Assembly (NCBI GenBank): GCA_903826575.1
Contig: CAIKEU010000068.1
Coordinates: 1 to 64,000, forward strand
Reading direction: 5' to 3'
Origin: an uncultured bacterium
Lineage (GTDB): Bacteria > Actinomycetota > Actinomycetes > S36-B12 > CAIYMF01
Length of the DNA stretch: 64,000 nt
This document shows, one piece after another, positions 14,114-23,421 of the stretch; the stretch's first letter is position 1, and every line of letters begins with the position of its first letter. The position numbers and the translations under genes are program-made. The notes below the pieces were generated by a model that worked only from the letters and a program-made list of their open reading frames with translations, was not told the origin of the DNA and searched no databases.

Positions 14114-15468
14114 GGGCAGTTGCCGTGAAACTGGTGTTGTTAGGTGGTGGCGGGTTTCGAACGCCTGCGATGTTTCGCGCGGTTGAGTCCGGTGAAACGA
14201 GCGTTCGGTATGACGAAATCGTCTTGTACGACACGGACGAATCGCGTCTGCAACGCATCGGCGCGGTGATTGCAGACATGAGGTCGACGATGACCACAAT
14301 GACGACGGTCACGCTAACCACGCGGCTTGACGAGGCGCTGGAGGGTGCTGACGTCATTTACTGTGCGATCCGTGTGGGTGGGGTTCCGGCGCGGGTGATT
14401 GATGAGACGGTTGCCATCGAGTCGGGTGCAATTGGGCAGGAGACAGCGGGTGCTGGCGGTATCGGATACGCGCTGCGCACCGTTCCGGTGATGACTCGTC
14501 TTGCCCTCGAGGTTCAACGGCTAGCGCCCAATGCCCTGTTCATTAATTTCACAAACCCCGTAGGACTTGTGACCGAGGCTTTGCGTCGGATTCTCGGGGA
14601 TCGCGTGATCGGCATCTGTGACACACCAGCTGAGTTGTGTCGACGTTCCGCCGAGGCCGCGGGCTATCGACCCCAGGACGTGTGGTTCGACTACTTCGGT
14701 ATCAATCACATGGGCTGGCTCAAAGGCATGCGGGTGGGCAATCGAGACGTACTTCCAGATCTCATCGCAGATACGCAGCGGTTGATGTCCTTCGAGGAAG
14801 GCCGGCTCTTTGGCCCCGAGTGGATTCAAGCCAACGGCATGATTCCTAACGAGTATCTGTTCTATTACTACAACCAGCGCGAAGCCCTCGATGCCATGCG
14901 ATCAGGCACTCCGCGCAGTCAGTATCTCGAGCAGACACAGCGCGCCTTCTACGAACATACTTCGGATGAACCGGGCGCAGCTTTGGCCGAGTGGGAACAC
15001 ACCTTGGCTGAACGCGAAGCAAACTACATGGCTGAAGCGTGGGACGGCCGCGATGACGATCAGGAGAAGATCGTCGCTGCGCGCCAGACAGGAGGCTATG
15101 GTCGGTTGGCCCTTGGTGTTGTTGATGCCATGCATTCCGATGGTCAGCAGGTGATGATCCTGGATGTGCCGAATCGTTCAGCGCTGCCATTTCTCGATCA
15201 GGACGCCATAGTCGAAGTGTCGTGCGTCGTCGGCCGCGGGGGAGTGACCCCGACAGCGATCGGTTCGGTGCCGCTTGAAGCCCAAGGCCTCATTCAGCAG
15301 GTGCGGGGGGCTGAGCGGATCGCCATTGATGCAGCACTGAGCGGCTCACGATCGCAGGCAGTCAGGGCGTTGGCCCTTCACCCCTTAGTTCCTTCGGTGT
15401 CTGTTGCGCAAACAATTTTCGATGGCTACATGCATGGCCAACCCGACTTACGTGAGATTTTCCGGTGA
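14110..15468 (+). CDS. GH4 family glycosidase (6-phospho-beta-glucosidase-like)
   Basis: 452 aa. GH4 enzymes use NAD+ and Mn2+ in a redox-elimination mechanism. Seen here: N-terminal VKLVLLGGGGFRTP (NAD-binding strand-turn), INFTNPVG, GICDTPAEL with the metal-binding Cys, and DYFGINHMGWL with the metal-binding His. The FRTP and GICDTP variants place it nearest the 6-phospho-beta-glucosidase branch. No PTS gene is nearby, so the phosphorylated substrate may instead come from the kinase encoded just downstream, or the enzyme may act on unphosphorylated substrate. GTGA overlap with the SDR gene upstream and with the kinase downstream indicates coupled translation. Confidence 0.85.
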   Translation: MRAVAVKLVLLGGGGFRTPAMFRAVESGETSVRYDEIVLYDTDESRLQRIGAVIADMRSTMTTMTTVTLTTRLDEALEGADVIYCAIRVGGVPARVIDETVAIESGAIGQETAGAGGIGYALRTVPVMTRLALEVQRLAPNALFINFTNPVGLVTEALRRILGDRVIGICDTPAELCRRSAEAAGYRPQDVWFDYFGINHMGWLKGMRVGNRDVLPDLIADTQRLMSFEEGRLFGPEWIQANGMIPNEYLFYYYNQREALDAMRSGTPRSQYLEQTQRAFYEHTSDEPGAALAEWEHTLAEREANYMAEAWDGRDDDQEKIVAARQTGGYGRLALGVVDAMHSDGQQVMILDVPNRSALPFLDQDAIVEVSCVVGRGGVTPTAIGSVPLEAQGLIQQVRGAERIAIDAALSGSRSQAVRALALHPLVPSVSVAQTIFDGYMHGQPDLREIFR

Positions 15469-16325
15469 GGGTGGATGTTGTTTGCGTTGGATCGCCCTTC
15501 TTGGATCTGATCTTTCACGAACTTAGCCACTTACCGGCACCAGGTGAGGAGGTCCTCGCTAAACGGCTCACGTTGACCCCCGGCGGAATCTCCAACATTG
15601 CATACGCCTGTCACCAGTTGGGTCTGAGCGCAGCAATCTGCGCACCGCTTGGTGCAGACCCGTTAGGACAACTACTTGAGCAATTAGTTGCTGAGAGCGG
15701 TGTCACGTGGGTTGGTGAAACCACGACGGCGACGCCGGTCTCCGTCGCGATCCCGTCTCAGCGAGATCGTGCGTTCATCACCGTGAACCCATTCATGCCC
15801 GTTGATACTCAGACGTTGTCAACGATCGAGGCTCGCGCCATCGTGGCGAACCTGCCAAACGTAGCTGAACTCCCAGAGCACCCGGGTATCTACGCCATTG
15901 TCGGGGATCCCGAAGCAGTTGAGCTCGCAGGAACGATGACGTCCTCACTCGAACATCTCGCCGCCTTCTTCTTAAATGAGCGGGAAGCATGTGCGCTCAT
16001 GCAATCGGAAGATCCCGTGTTCGCGGCTCGTCAACTCGCGGCGCTCGGCACGACCGTCGTCATGACGTGCGGGCATAAGGGTGCCATGGCCATTGACGCC
16101 AACGGTGACGAGGTCGAAGTGACCGCCCGCGCGATCGAGGTACCGGACCCGACGGGGGCCGGTGATGCGTTCACTGCCGCCTACATATGGGCTGATCTTC
16201 AGGGATTTTCTCTTGAGCGCAGGATGGAGTGCGCGGTTCTCTACGCATCGCTTTCCATTGAGGCGGCCAGCGAACGACAAAAGGGTTTGGGGCTCGATGC
16301 ATTCTTAGAAGCGCTCGAATCCTGA
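15465..16325 (+). CDS. PfkB family carbohydrate kinase
   Basis: 286 aa. N-terminal substrate side: VVCVGSPFLDLIF and LTPGGISNIAYACHQLGL (ribokinase GG motif). C-terminal signature DPTGAGDAFTAAYIW contains the anion hole and the catalytic Asp. MTCGHKGAMAID precedes it. It is slightly shorter than ribokinase because the lid is reduced. The GTG start overlaps the GH4 stop (GTGA). Together with the SDR and GH4 enzymes it likely phosphorylates the sugar that the pathway handles; the exact substrate is not visible. No terminator with a T-run was found before the convergent regulator gene. Confidence 0.85.
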   Translation: MRVDVVCVGSPFLDLIFHELSHLPAPGEEVLAKRLTLTPGGISNIAYACHQLGLSAAICAPLGADPLGQLLEQLVAESGVTWVGETTTATPVSVAIPSQRDRAFITVNPFMPVDTQTLSTIEARAIVANLPNVAELPEHPGIYAIVGDPEAVELAGTMTSSLEHLAAFFLNEREACALMQSEDPVFAARQLAALGTTVVMTCGHKGAMAIDANGDEVEVTARAIEVPDPTGAGDAFTAAYIWADLQGFSLERRMECAVLYASLSIEAASERQKGLGLDAFLEALES

Positions 16326-16489
16326 CCCTGTGCTGCCATCAGTGTGCGTTCTACGCCGTCAAGTAACCCATTTGGGGGAGCGCAGCACTCCATGTGGGTG
16401 AACCTAAAATCGAGTTGCGTGCCTGTAATTCCGATCTTGTGATTTACCCGAACCCGCAGGTGGGTGGTGTCGGACCCGCATCTGTGCGG

Positions 16490-17962
16490 CTAGTTGGTCG
16501 ATCGTTGAATCATCAGTCGGACTCGTCCCGCTACGTGCAGAGCGAAGCGCATCTCGGGGTCGTCAAGATTCCAGCCCGTGAGTTCACGTATTCGTCGGAT
16601 GCGATACGTCACGGCGTTCGGGTGCAGGTGCAATGTTCGGCCGGCCTCAACAAGTGAGCCGCGTGCGTCGAGATACGCAACCAGCGTTTCGATGCTTGTG
16701 CGGGAGCGGACACTGCCAAGTGCGTCGATCGGGGCCAGGAGTTCTGAAATGACCCGTCGTCCTGCCCAAGACGAACTCATTTCGGCGAGTAATCGGTTCA
16801 CTCCGGTGGAGTCGAAGGTGGAGATTTTCCACGATGATCCGTCGGTGGTTGCAGCTCCAGCGGCAATTCGGGCTTCTTTCGCGGATTGCTGCAGTCCCGC
16901 GAGTCCAGTTTGAACTGTGCCGACGCCGAAGAAGAGTTGGGTTGCTCCCGAGTCGCGGCGCAGCGTGGCCACCAACGTATCGAGTTGCTTTGTGACGGTG
17001 CGGTTTGACGCTTCGTTGCTGCGCGCGTTGGTTCGCACGAGGATTACGTCTTCCTCGATGATCGCGATACTCCAACCTTCACTCGCCGCACATGTTGACG
17101 AGGCGCTCGCGCGGACTCGTTCGCGCTGCAATCGCCTGGGCAAAAGTTCATCCTCACTAGACGTCGACGTGCTTCCATCAGTAACACAGATCGCGACATG
17201 TGTGGCATCTAGCGATAAGCCCGTAGCGCGCAGCCGGTCGATGGTTATAGAGGGAATCGGTGAACCCTCGCGAATCAGGAGTTCGGAAAGTGCTTCAGTT
17301 CGGGCTTGTTCGGGCGCAATCCGTTCAGCGTCAAGGGATTCGTGCCATCGTCCCAATGCCGACGCAATGGCTGGAAGAGCAAGTCGCGTTGCATCGTCAT
17401 TGAGTTCGACCGACAAGTGATAACGAACCAAGCCACTGACGAATACTGGTTCGCCCGAATCGGCAACGCTCAGCGGGGTGCCGAGGCGCAAAGATAGTCG
17501 TTGAAGGATTTCGTTGAGTGGTTCAGTGCGCGACAGTTCGCGAATTTCCTGGATAGCTGCCAGTGCTCTGTTAACTAACGTGCCTGAGTCACCACGGGTG
17601 AGGTGGTCAAGAGTTACAACAACGTCCGCCACGGAGCTGCCTGGCATGCAGCCAAGAAGTGCCAATGCGGAACGTTCGGCAAGACGAGTGGTTGTTGGTG
17701 ACAAAGCTGTTGGGTCGACGAACACGAGGCCACTGACGCCAAGTGCCGCGGCTTGGCGAACCGCAATATCGAACTCGTACGACGCACTGGCGTGAGTGCA
17801 CGTCGCGGTCAGAACGATCAGGCTCCGCGGCGGTGCCTCGGCTATCGCATCGAGTGTCTCGGCAATGAGCACAGAGGTGACCTCTGCGTCTGATGCTTCC
17901 CCAGCCGCGAGATGCAGGCCGATTGTGGTGATGGGCTCAAGGAGGTCACGAATTGTCGCCAT
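16490..17962 (-). CDS. PucR-type transcriptional regulator, divergent from the hydantoinase operon
   Basis: 490 aa. The C-terminal ~65 residues (SIETLVAYLDARGSLVEAGR, then LHPNAVTYRIRRI) form the PucR/CdaR-type helix-turn-helix. The middle (~290-410) is a GGDEF-like fold seen in PucR/CdaR regulators without the GGDEF residues (LFFGVGTVQTGLAGLQQSAKEARIA). The N-terminal ~120 residues (LLEPITTIGLHLAAG, LVFVDPTALSPTT) resemble the PucR ligand-sensing domain. PucR relatives regulate purine, allantoin or nitrogen catabolism. It is divergent from the DUF917/hydantoinase operon with a 103-bp shared control region holding a near-palindrome, so it very probably controls that operon. AGGAGGGG lies 12 nt before the ATG. 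Confidence 0.8.
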   Translation of the reverse strand: MATIRDLLEPITTIGLHLAAGEASDAEVTSVLIAETLDAIAEAPPRSLIVLTATCTHASASYEFDIAVRQAAALGVSGLVFVDPTALSPTTTRLAERSALALLGCMPGSSVADVVVTLDHLTRGDSGTLVNRALAAIQEIRELSRTEPLNEILQRLSLRLGTPLSVADSGEPVFVSGLVRYHLSVELNDDATRLALPAIASALGRWHESLDAERIAPEQARTEALSELLIREGSPIPSITIDRLRATGLSLDATHVAICVTDGSTSTSSEDELLPRRLQRERVRASASSTCAASEGWSIAIIEEDVILVRTNARSNEASNRTVTKQLDTLVATLRRDSGATQLFFGVGTVQTGLAGLQQSAKEARIAAGAATTDGSSWKISTFDSTGVNRLLAEMSSSWAGRRVISELLAPIDALGSVRSRTSIETLVAYLDARGSLVEAGRTLHLHPNAVTYRIRRIRELTGWNLDDPEMRFALHVAGRVRLMIQRSTN

Positions 17963-17983
17963 GTGAGCGTCCGCCCCTCCTAG

Positions 17984-18010
17984 TTGTAGTTAGACGACAA
18001 AGATAGACGA
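17984..18010. promoter_or_regulatory. Operator candidate in the PucR/hydantoinase divergent region
   Basis: TTGTAGTTAGACGACAA (17984-18000) is a 17-bp palindrome with one mismatch. It overlaps a direct repeat of TAGACGA (17991-17997 and 18004-18010, 13 bases apart). It sits between the divergent starts at 17962 and 18066, where a regulator would be expected to act on both genes. Confidence 0.45.
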
Positions 18011-18065
18011 AAGTTAGTGCTCATGGCACGTAGCCACTGGTGTCTGCGCGCTCTTGACTTGCCCC

Positions 18066-19163
18066 ATGCCTGACTCACCTACGCGGCTACGCGAAATAAC
18101 CATCGCTGACCTGCCAGCTTTGGCTCGCGGCTGCGCAGTGCTTGGCACCGGCGGTGGCGGTGAGGTCGAGAGCGGCACGCTCATTGCTTTAAGTGCCCTT
18201 CAAAAGCATGGTCCGGTTCCGCTGGTGACCCTCGACGAGCTCCCCGACGATGGCCTTGTTCTTCCTCTGGGCGGTATTGGCGCTCCCACCGTCGGCCACG
18301 AGATGATTCATGGCGTTCACGAGGCGTACCTCATGCGTGAGGCGATGGAGGAAGCCCTTGGGGCAACTGCCGTGGCTGTCATGAGTTCTGAGATTGGTGG
18401 CGGCAACGGTGTCGTGCCGGTTGCGCTTGCCGCACAATTAGGGCTTCCGCTGGTAGACGGCGATGAAATGGGACGCGCGTTCCCCGAAGTTCAAATGGTC
18501 TCCACGAATATCGCAGGCCTGCCGATTGAAATCATCGGGTTGGTAGACGTCATCGGCAATGTGACGATCCTTCGACCAACTGACTGGGAGTGGGCCGAGA
18601 CGATTTCGCGCATGGTCTCCGTCGCTGGTGGCTCCTACGCGCTTATGGCCGACAACGTGATCAGCGCGAAGCGGATGCGCGGGGCGATCATCGAAGGAAC
18701 TGTGAGTCAAGCAATCAGAATTGGTCGAGTTACTGAAGGCGCGGCCGACCCCGTCGCAGCGCTGATGGGCGAATTGGGTGCGGCAAGGCTGATCACTGGA
18801 AAGGTCGTAGAAGTCGAGCGGCGCACAGGTGGCGGCTTTGTCCGCGGCAGTGTGGTGATCGACGGACTAGGCGAAGACGCGAATCGTATTGTCCGGCTAG
18901 AGATTCAGAACGAAAACCTGGTCGCTTTTGAAGACGGTGCTGTGCTGGCATCGGTGCCGGATTTGATTACTGTCGTCGACATGCACACCGCAGGTGCGAT
19001 CGCCACTGAACTTGTTCGTTACGGTCAGCGGGTGAGCGTGTTGGCGTGGGCATGTGACCCGCTGTGGCGAACGCCCAGAGGACTTGAAGTCGTCGGTCCG
19101 CGTGCGTTCGGATACGACCTTGACTACGTACCCGTAGAGGAGGCAGCCCATGCCTTCATCTAA
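18066..19163 (+). CDS. DUF917 family protein
   Basis: 365 aa. LPALARGCAVLGTGGGGEVESGT near the N-terminus is the hallmark of DUF917. Other pieces: VMSSEIGGGNG, PLVDGDEMGRAFPE, and GGGFVRGSVVIDG. DUF917 proteins are nearly always encoded beside hydantoinase/oxoprolinase genes, as here. A catalytic or chaperone-like contribution to ring opening is suspected but unproven. First gene of the operon running to 29842. No Shine-Dalgarno site is visible before ATG 18066, and the in-frame TTG 18054 is no better. Its last 14 bases overlap the next gene. Confidence 0.8.
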   Translation: MPDSPTRLREITIADLPALARGCAVLGTGGGGEVESGTLIALSALQKHGPVPLVTLDELPDDGLVLPLGGIGAPTVGHEMIHGVHEAYLMREAMEEALGATAVAVMSSEIGGGNGVVPVALAAQLGLPLVDGDEMGRAFPEVQMVSTNIAGLPIEIIGLVDVIGNVTILRPTDWEWAETISRMVSVAGGSYALMADNVISAKRMRGAIIEGTVSQAIRIGRVTEGAADPVAALMGELGAARLITGKVVEVERRTGGGFVRGSVVIDGLGEDANRIVRLEIQNENLVAFEDGAVLASVPDLITVVDMHTAGAIATELVRYGQRVSVLAWACDPLWRTPRGLEVVGPRAFGYDLDYVPVEEAAHAFI

Positions 19164-20712
19164 CCAATCCAATGACCTTCGAATCGGGATCGATGTCGGT
19201 GGAACGAACACTGATGCGGTTGTCCTGAACGCTGATGATCAGGTCGTCGCGTGGACGAAGCAGCCCACAACCGATGACGTTACTGGGGGTATGCGTGCTG
19301 CCTTGGCAGCCGTGTTGGCAGGAATCGACGACCCCAGCCGAGTAGGCCGCGTGATGCTCGGTACGACTGCCGCCACCAATGCGATCGTTGAACGTCGCCG
19401 GCTGGGAAGGGTGGCGGTCATCAGGATTGGGGCACCAGCCACGACCGCTGTACCGCCACTCACCGCTTGGCCGGACGATTTGCGCGCCGCGATTTCGGCC
19501 GGCGAGCTACTCGCCCGAGGTGGCTATCTCATTGACGGCCGCCGGATTGCTCCGACCGACATCGACGAGATACGTCGCTTCCTGGAATCAGTCGCTGGCA
19601 AAGCTGACGCGGTAGCCGTGACAGGTGTGTTTAGCCCCGTTGTTCATGACGAAGAACGCAAGGTTGGTGAACTCGTTCGTGAGGTGCTCGGTGATTCGGT
19701 AGCTCTCTCACTCAGCCACGAGATCGGCCAGATCGGACTTCTCGAGCGGGAGAACTCAACGGTTCTAAACGCTGCGCTGCACGGAGTTGCTCGTGATGTG
19801 ACGGGTGCTCTTTCGCAGGTGTTGAGCGAGCGCGGTATGCAGCCAGCAACGTTCTTCGCCCAGAATGACGGCACGTTGATGGCGATGGAGTACGCCTCTC
19901 GCTATCCCGTCTTAACTATCGGTTCAGGGCCCGCGAACTCGATCCGTGGTGCGGCAGTTCTGTCTGGGGTTCAGGACGCAATAGTCGCCGACGTCGGGGG
20001 AACCACCACAGATTTCGGCGTGCTGATCAAGGGATTGCCGCGGGAATCAACGGCACCCGTTCGGATCGGTGGTGTGGCGACGAATTTCCGAATGCCAGAT
20101 GTCATCAGCATTGGCCTCGGCGGCGGCACCTTGGTGTCCGATGACGGCGAGAGCGTCGGCCCGCAATCAGTGGGTCACCGACTCGGAACCTCAGCGTTGA
20201 TTTTTGGTGGCTCTATTCCGACGCTCAGTGATGCCGGGGTGCACGATGGACGAGCGACTTTCGGCAGTAACGTAATCGGAGTCGAGTACGCAGAACGCCT
20301 TGCGCGTGGACTGGCCGTCGCCGACGCGATGTTTGGCGACGCGGTCGACGTGATGTCCCTGGGTAAGTCTGAGCGGCCCCTCGTGGTCGTCGGTGGCGGC
20401 GCGTTCTTGGTCCCAGATTCGGTTCCTGGTGCAAGTGCGGTGATCAGGCCGGATCACGCTGACGTCGCGAATGCTGTGGGTGCTGCCATTGCATTGGCGA
20501 GTGGTCGCTGGGATGCGATCGTGCCCGACGGGTTGGGTAGACGAGACGCTATAGATCGTGCCTGTGATATGGCCAAGCAGCGCGCCGTTCAGGCGGGTGC
20601 CGACCCCAATGCGGTAGAAATCGTCGAACTGGTGGAGATTCCACTGAGTTACCTGTCAGAGCCGGCAATCCGCGTTAACGTCAAAGCAGCGGGACCTCTG
20701 TCTTGGATTTAG
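19150..20712 (+). CDS. Hydantoinase/oxoprolinase A-type protein, short form (~520 aa)
   Basis: 520 aa. Actin-like ATPase fold: RIGIDVGGTNTDAVVLN (phosphate-1 loop), LGTTAATNAIVERR, GQIGLLERENSTVLNAAL, and DVGGTTTDFGVLIKG (second nucleotide motif), as in N-methylhydantoinase A and 5-oxoprolinase. The C-terminal ~150 residues of full-length HyuA are missing, which is the usual form when paired with DUF917. It overlaps the DUF917 gene by 14 bases. A second, full-length HyuA is encoded at 26079. ATP-driven cleavage of a cyclic amide is known for the family; the substrate here is not determined. Confidence 0.85.
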   Translation: MPSSNQSNDLRIGIDVGGTNTDAVVLNADDQVVAWTKQPTTDDVTGGMRAALAAVLAGIDDPSRVGRVMLGTTAATNAIVERRRLGRVAVIRIGAPATTAVPPLTAWPDDLRAAISAGELLARGGYLIDGRRIAPTDIDEIRRFLESVAGKADAVAVTGVFSPVVHDEERKVGELVREVLGDSVALSLSHEIGQIGLLERENSTVLNAALHGVARDVTGALSQVLSERGMQPATFFAQNDGTLMAMEYASRYPVLTIGSGPANSIRGAAVLSGVQDAIVADVGGTTTDFGVLIKGLPRESTAPVRIGGVATNFRMPDVISIGLGGGTLVSDDGESVGPQSVGHRLGTSALIFGGSIPTLSDAGVHDGRATFGSNVIGVEYAERLARGLAVADAMFGDAVDVMSLGKSERPLVVVGGGAFLVPDSVPGASAVIRPDHADVANAVGAAIALASGRWDAIVPDGLGRRDAIDRACDMAKQRAVQAGADPNAVEIVELVEIPLSYLSEPAIRVNVKAAGPLSWI

Positions 20713-20777
20713 CGGTGTTGTAAGAGATTAAATTGCACAAAGTGAAACTGGCAATATCGAATGTAGGGAGATCACAG

Positions 20778-22403
20778 ATGCGCGGTTCGAAAAGTAGGAC
20801 CCTCGGAGCGGTAATCGCGGTAGTCACTGCGTCGTCGCTCCTGGCCGCTTGTTCAGGTGGGGCCGTAAAGCCGTCCGATAGTTCAGCAAATCCATCTGGA
20901 TCTGCCGCTGTCAATGACACCTTCGTTTACGCCCAAAACCTCGAAGTTGTAACGGACTGGGATCCAGCTACGTCGTACTCAAACGAAGGCATCGTCATGC
21001 CTAACGTTTACGAGACCTTGACGCGTTACAACCCTGCCACGCAAAAGGTAGAGCCGCTGCTGGCAACCGCATGGCAGCAGTCGAACGGCGGAAAGACGTG
21101 GACATTTACCTTGCGCGACGGGGTCAAGTTCCACGACGGTGCAGTTCTTGATGCAGCAATGGCCAAGGCGGCACTTGAGCGCACCATTAAGCTTAAAGGT
21201 GGCGCTGCGTACATCTGGGGTGCGGTTAAGACCATCGACACCCCGTCAGCGAACACTTTGGTTTTCAATCTGAGCTATCCGGCGCCGATCGATCTCATTT
21301 CGTCATCGTCCTACGGTGCGTACATCTACGACGAGAAGGCAGGCGGGACCGCTGACTTCAAGACGTTCGTTGCCACCGGTAAAGACGGTGGCTCGGGTCC
21401 TTACACCGTGAGTCTGTGGGATAAGGGCCACGAGACCGAAGTTAAGCTCGCAGCCTATGACGGCTACTGGGGTGGCTGGACAGGCACTCACTACAAGAAC
21501 GTTGAGTACCGCGTGGTGCCTGAGGTGACGACCGCATGGCAGCTACTGCAGAGCGGTCAGGTTTCGATGGTTGGCCGCCTCAACCCCCAGATCTTCGCCC
21601 AAGCGCAGACCACCTCGGGTGTCGCGACGTCAGTGACGTCGTCGTTCCAGAACTTGCTTGCGCTCTACAACACAGCCACGGGACCCATGGCGGATGTGCG
21701 CGTGCGCAAAGCGGTGCGCGATGCAATCGACTACACCGGTTTGGTTTCGGCTCTCAAGGGCAGTGTTGTGGAGGCAAACGGAGTCGTTCCCAAGGGACTG
21801 CTCGGATTCAATCAAAATATCGTGCAAAAGCAGAACCTCGTTGAGGCCAAGGCATTACTCGCTGCCGCCGGCTACGGACCCAACGGCAACAAGCTGTCAC
21901 TGACGATGACGTACGCGGAGGGTGACGCCGATCAGCAGTTGTTTGCAACGTTGCTGACCTCCTCGTTGCAGCAGTTGGGCGTTGAACTTAAGGCGACTCC
22001 GCTTCAGTGGAGTGCTCAGTGGGATCGCGGTAAGTCTGCGGACACGGCCAAGCGCCAGGACATCTTCGTCATGTATTGGTACCCCGATTACGCTGACGCC
22101 TACACCTGGTTCATCAACATGTTCCACAGCGCGAATCCGCCGTTCTTCAACCTTGCGTACTGGAACAATACGGTTGCAGACAAGCTCATCGATTCGCTGC
22201 CGGCATTGACCGCTGTTACTCCTCCGCTCGCGCAAGCGGCATACACGACACTGCAGAAGATGATCATTGATCAGGATGCGGTTGCGTCAGTTCTCTACGT
22301 CCAGAACTACCAGCGTGCCTATTCGTCCACGGTGAAGAACTACGTTGACAACCCGGCATACCCGAACGTTCCGTTCGTCTACAACATGGCTCCTGGAGCC
22401 TGA
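20778..22403 (+). CDS. ABC transporter substrate-binding lipoprotein, family 5
   Basis: 541 aa from ATG 20778, which has AGGGAG 7-8 nt upstream; the in-frame TTG 45 bases earlier would bury the signal peptide. Lipoprotein signal TASSLLAACSG (lipobox Leu-Ala-Ala-Cys). The mature protein shows family-5 features: FVYAQNLEVVTDWDPA, NVYETLTRYNP, WTFTLRDGVKFHDG, and RVRKAVRDAIDYTGL. This family binds peptides, nickel, opines and other amides. Being flanked by hydantoinase genes suggests the ligand is the hydantoinase substrate. Anchored outside the membrane; delivers to the two permeases encoded next. Confidence 0.85.
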   Translation: MRGSKSRTLGAVIAVVTASSLLAACSGGAVKPSDSSANPSGSAAVNDTFVYAQNLEVVTDWDPATSYSNEGIVMPNVYETLTRYNPATQKVEPLLATAWQQSNGGKTWTFTLRDGVKFHDGAVLDAAMAKAALERTIKLKGGAAYIWGAVKTIDTPSANTLVFNLSYPAPIDLISSSSYGAYIYDEKAGGTADFKTFVATGKDGGSGPYTVSLWDKGHETEVKLAAYDGYWGGWTGTHYKNVEYRVVPEVTTAWQLLQSGQVSMVGRLNPQIFAQAQTTSGVATSVTSSFQNLLALYNTATGPMADVRVRKAVRDAIDYTGLVSALKGSVVEANGVVPKGLLGFNQNIVQKQNLVEAKALLAAAGYGPNGNKLSLTMTYAEGDADQQLFATLLTSSLQQLGVELKATPLQWSAQWDRGKSADTAKRQDIFVMYWYPDYADAYTWFINMFHSANPPFFNLAYWNNTVADKLIDSLPALTAVTPPLAQAAYTTLQKMIIDQDAVASVLYVQNYQRAYSSTVKNYVDNPAYPNVPFVYNMAPGA

Positions 22404-22404
22404 T

Positions 22405-23421
22405 ATGGGTCGCTACCTCGTGCGTCGGCTTGCGCAGGCTGCGCTCGTCGTCGTCGGGGTAGTGGTGCTCACGTTCGTGATCGTCCGGCTACTGCCCGGG
22501 GATCCTGCAGCAGCGTATGCAGGTCCCCGGGCAAGTCCGGAAGATCTGGCCAGGGCGCGTGAAGTGCTCGGGTTAGATAAACCCGTCCTCGTCCAACTCG
22601 GTATGTATATGTCGGGCTTGGTGCGCGGTGACTGGGGGACGAGTCTGCATACGCGACTTCCCGTTGCCCATGACCTGTCGATCGCGTTCCCGGCATCACT
22701 TGAACTCGTCGGAACTGCGCTGCTGTTTGCGGTCGCGATCGGAATTCCGATGGGCCTGTTGGCCGCCCGTTACTTTGGCTCACCCGTTGACGGCGGAATC
22801 CGCCTTGGTTCGATGTTTGTGGCCGCATTCCCGGTCTTCTTACTCGCTCTGATCGTTCAGAACCTCTTTGCTACCAAACTGGGTTGGTTCCCGGTCGCGG
22901 GTGAGTACGACTCAAAGTTGGATGCCACGTCACCACTACACCTGTATACGAACATCACCGTGGTTGATGCCTTGATTACCGGCAACTGGCCGATCTTCTT
23001 GAGCACGGTTCACCATCTCATCCTTCCGGCATTGGTGGTCGCTGCGTATCCAATCGGGGTTGTCACTCAGATGACCCGCGCGGCCGTGTCTGAGGAATCG
23101 TCCTTGGATCACGCACGACTCGAGCGCGCTCTGGGATTTACGCCCGGACAGGTTTTGCGACGATTCTCATTCCGGCCGTCGTTGAATCCAATCCTCACCT
23201 TGCTAGCTCTGATCTTCGCCTACTCGCTAGTGAATGCATTCCTCGTAGAAGCCATCTTCAACTGGCCGGGACTGGGAAAGTACGCAGTCGAGTCGATCAG
23301 ATCACTTGATACCGCGGCGGTTGCGGGTGTGACACTCATCGTTGCACTGGCTTACGTCTTGGCGAACCTCATCGTCGACATCGCCCAGACGTTCATTGAT
23401 CCGCGGGTGAGGCTGTCATGA
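22405..23421 (+). CDS. ABC transporter permease 1 (DppB/OppB-type)
   Basis: 338 aa. MGRYLVRRLAQAALVVVGVV is the typical DppB start, followed by RLLPGDPA. The coupling helix is near the end (LERALGFTPGQVLRRFSFRPSLNP), and FLVEAIFNWPGLGKYAVES marks the DppB type. Six membrane spans are evident. ATG 22405 lies one base after the stop of the binding protein. Overlaps the next permease gene by four bases (ATGA). Confidence 0.85.
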   Translation: MGRYLVRRLAQAALVVVGVVVLTFVIVRLLPGDPAAAYAGPRASPEDLARAREVLGLDKPVLVQLGMYMSGLVRGDWGTSLHTRLPVAHDLSIAFPASLELVGTALLFAVAIGIPMGLLAARYFGSPVDGGIRLGSMFVAAFPVFLLALIVQNLFATKLGWFPVAGEYDSKLDATSPLHLYTNITVVDALITGNWPIFLSTVHHLILPALVVAAYPIGVVTQMTRAAVSEESSLDHARLERALGFTPGQVLRRFSFRPSLNPILTLLALIFAYSLVNAFLVEAIFNWPGLGKYAVESIRSLDTAAVAGVTLIVALAYVLANLIVDIAQTFIDPRVRLS

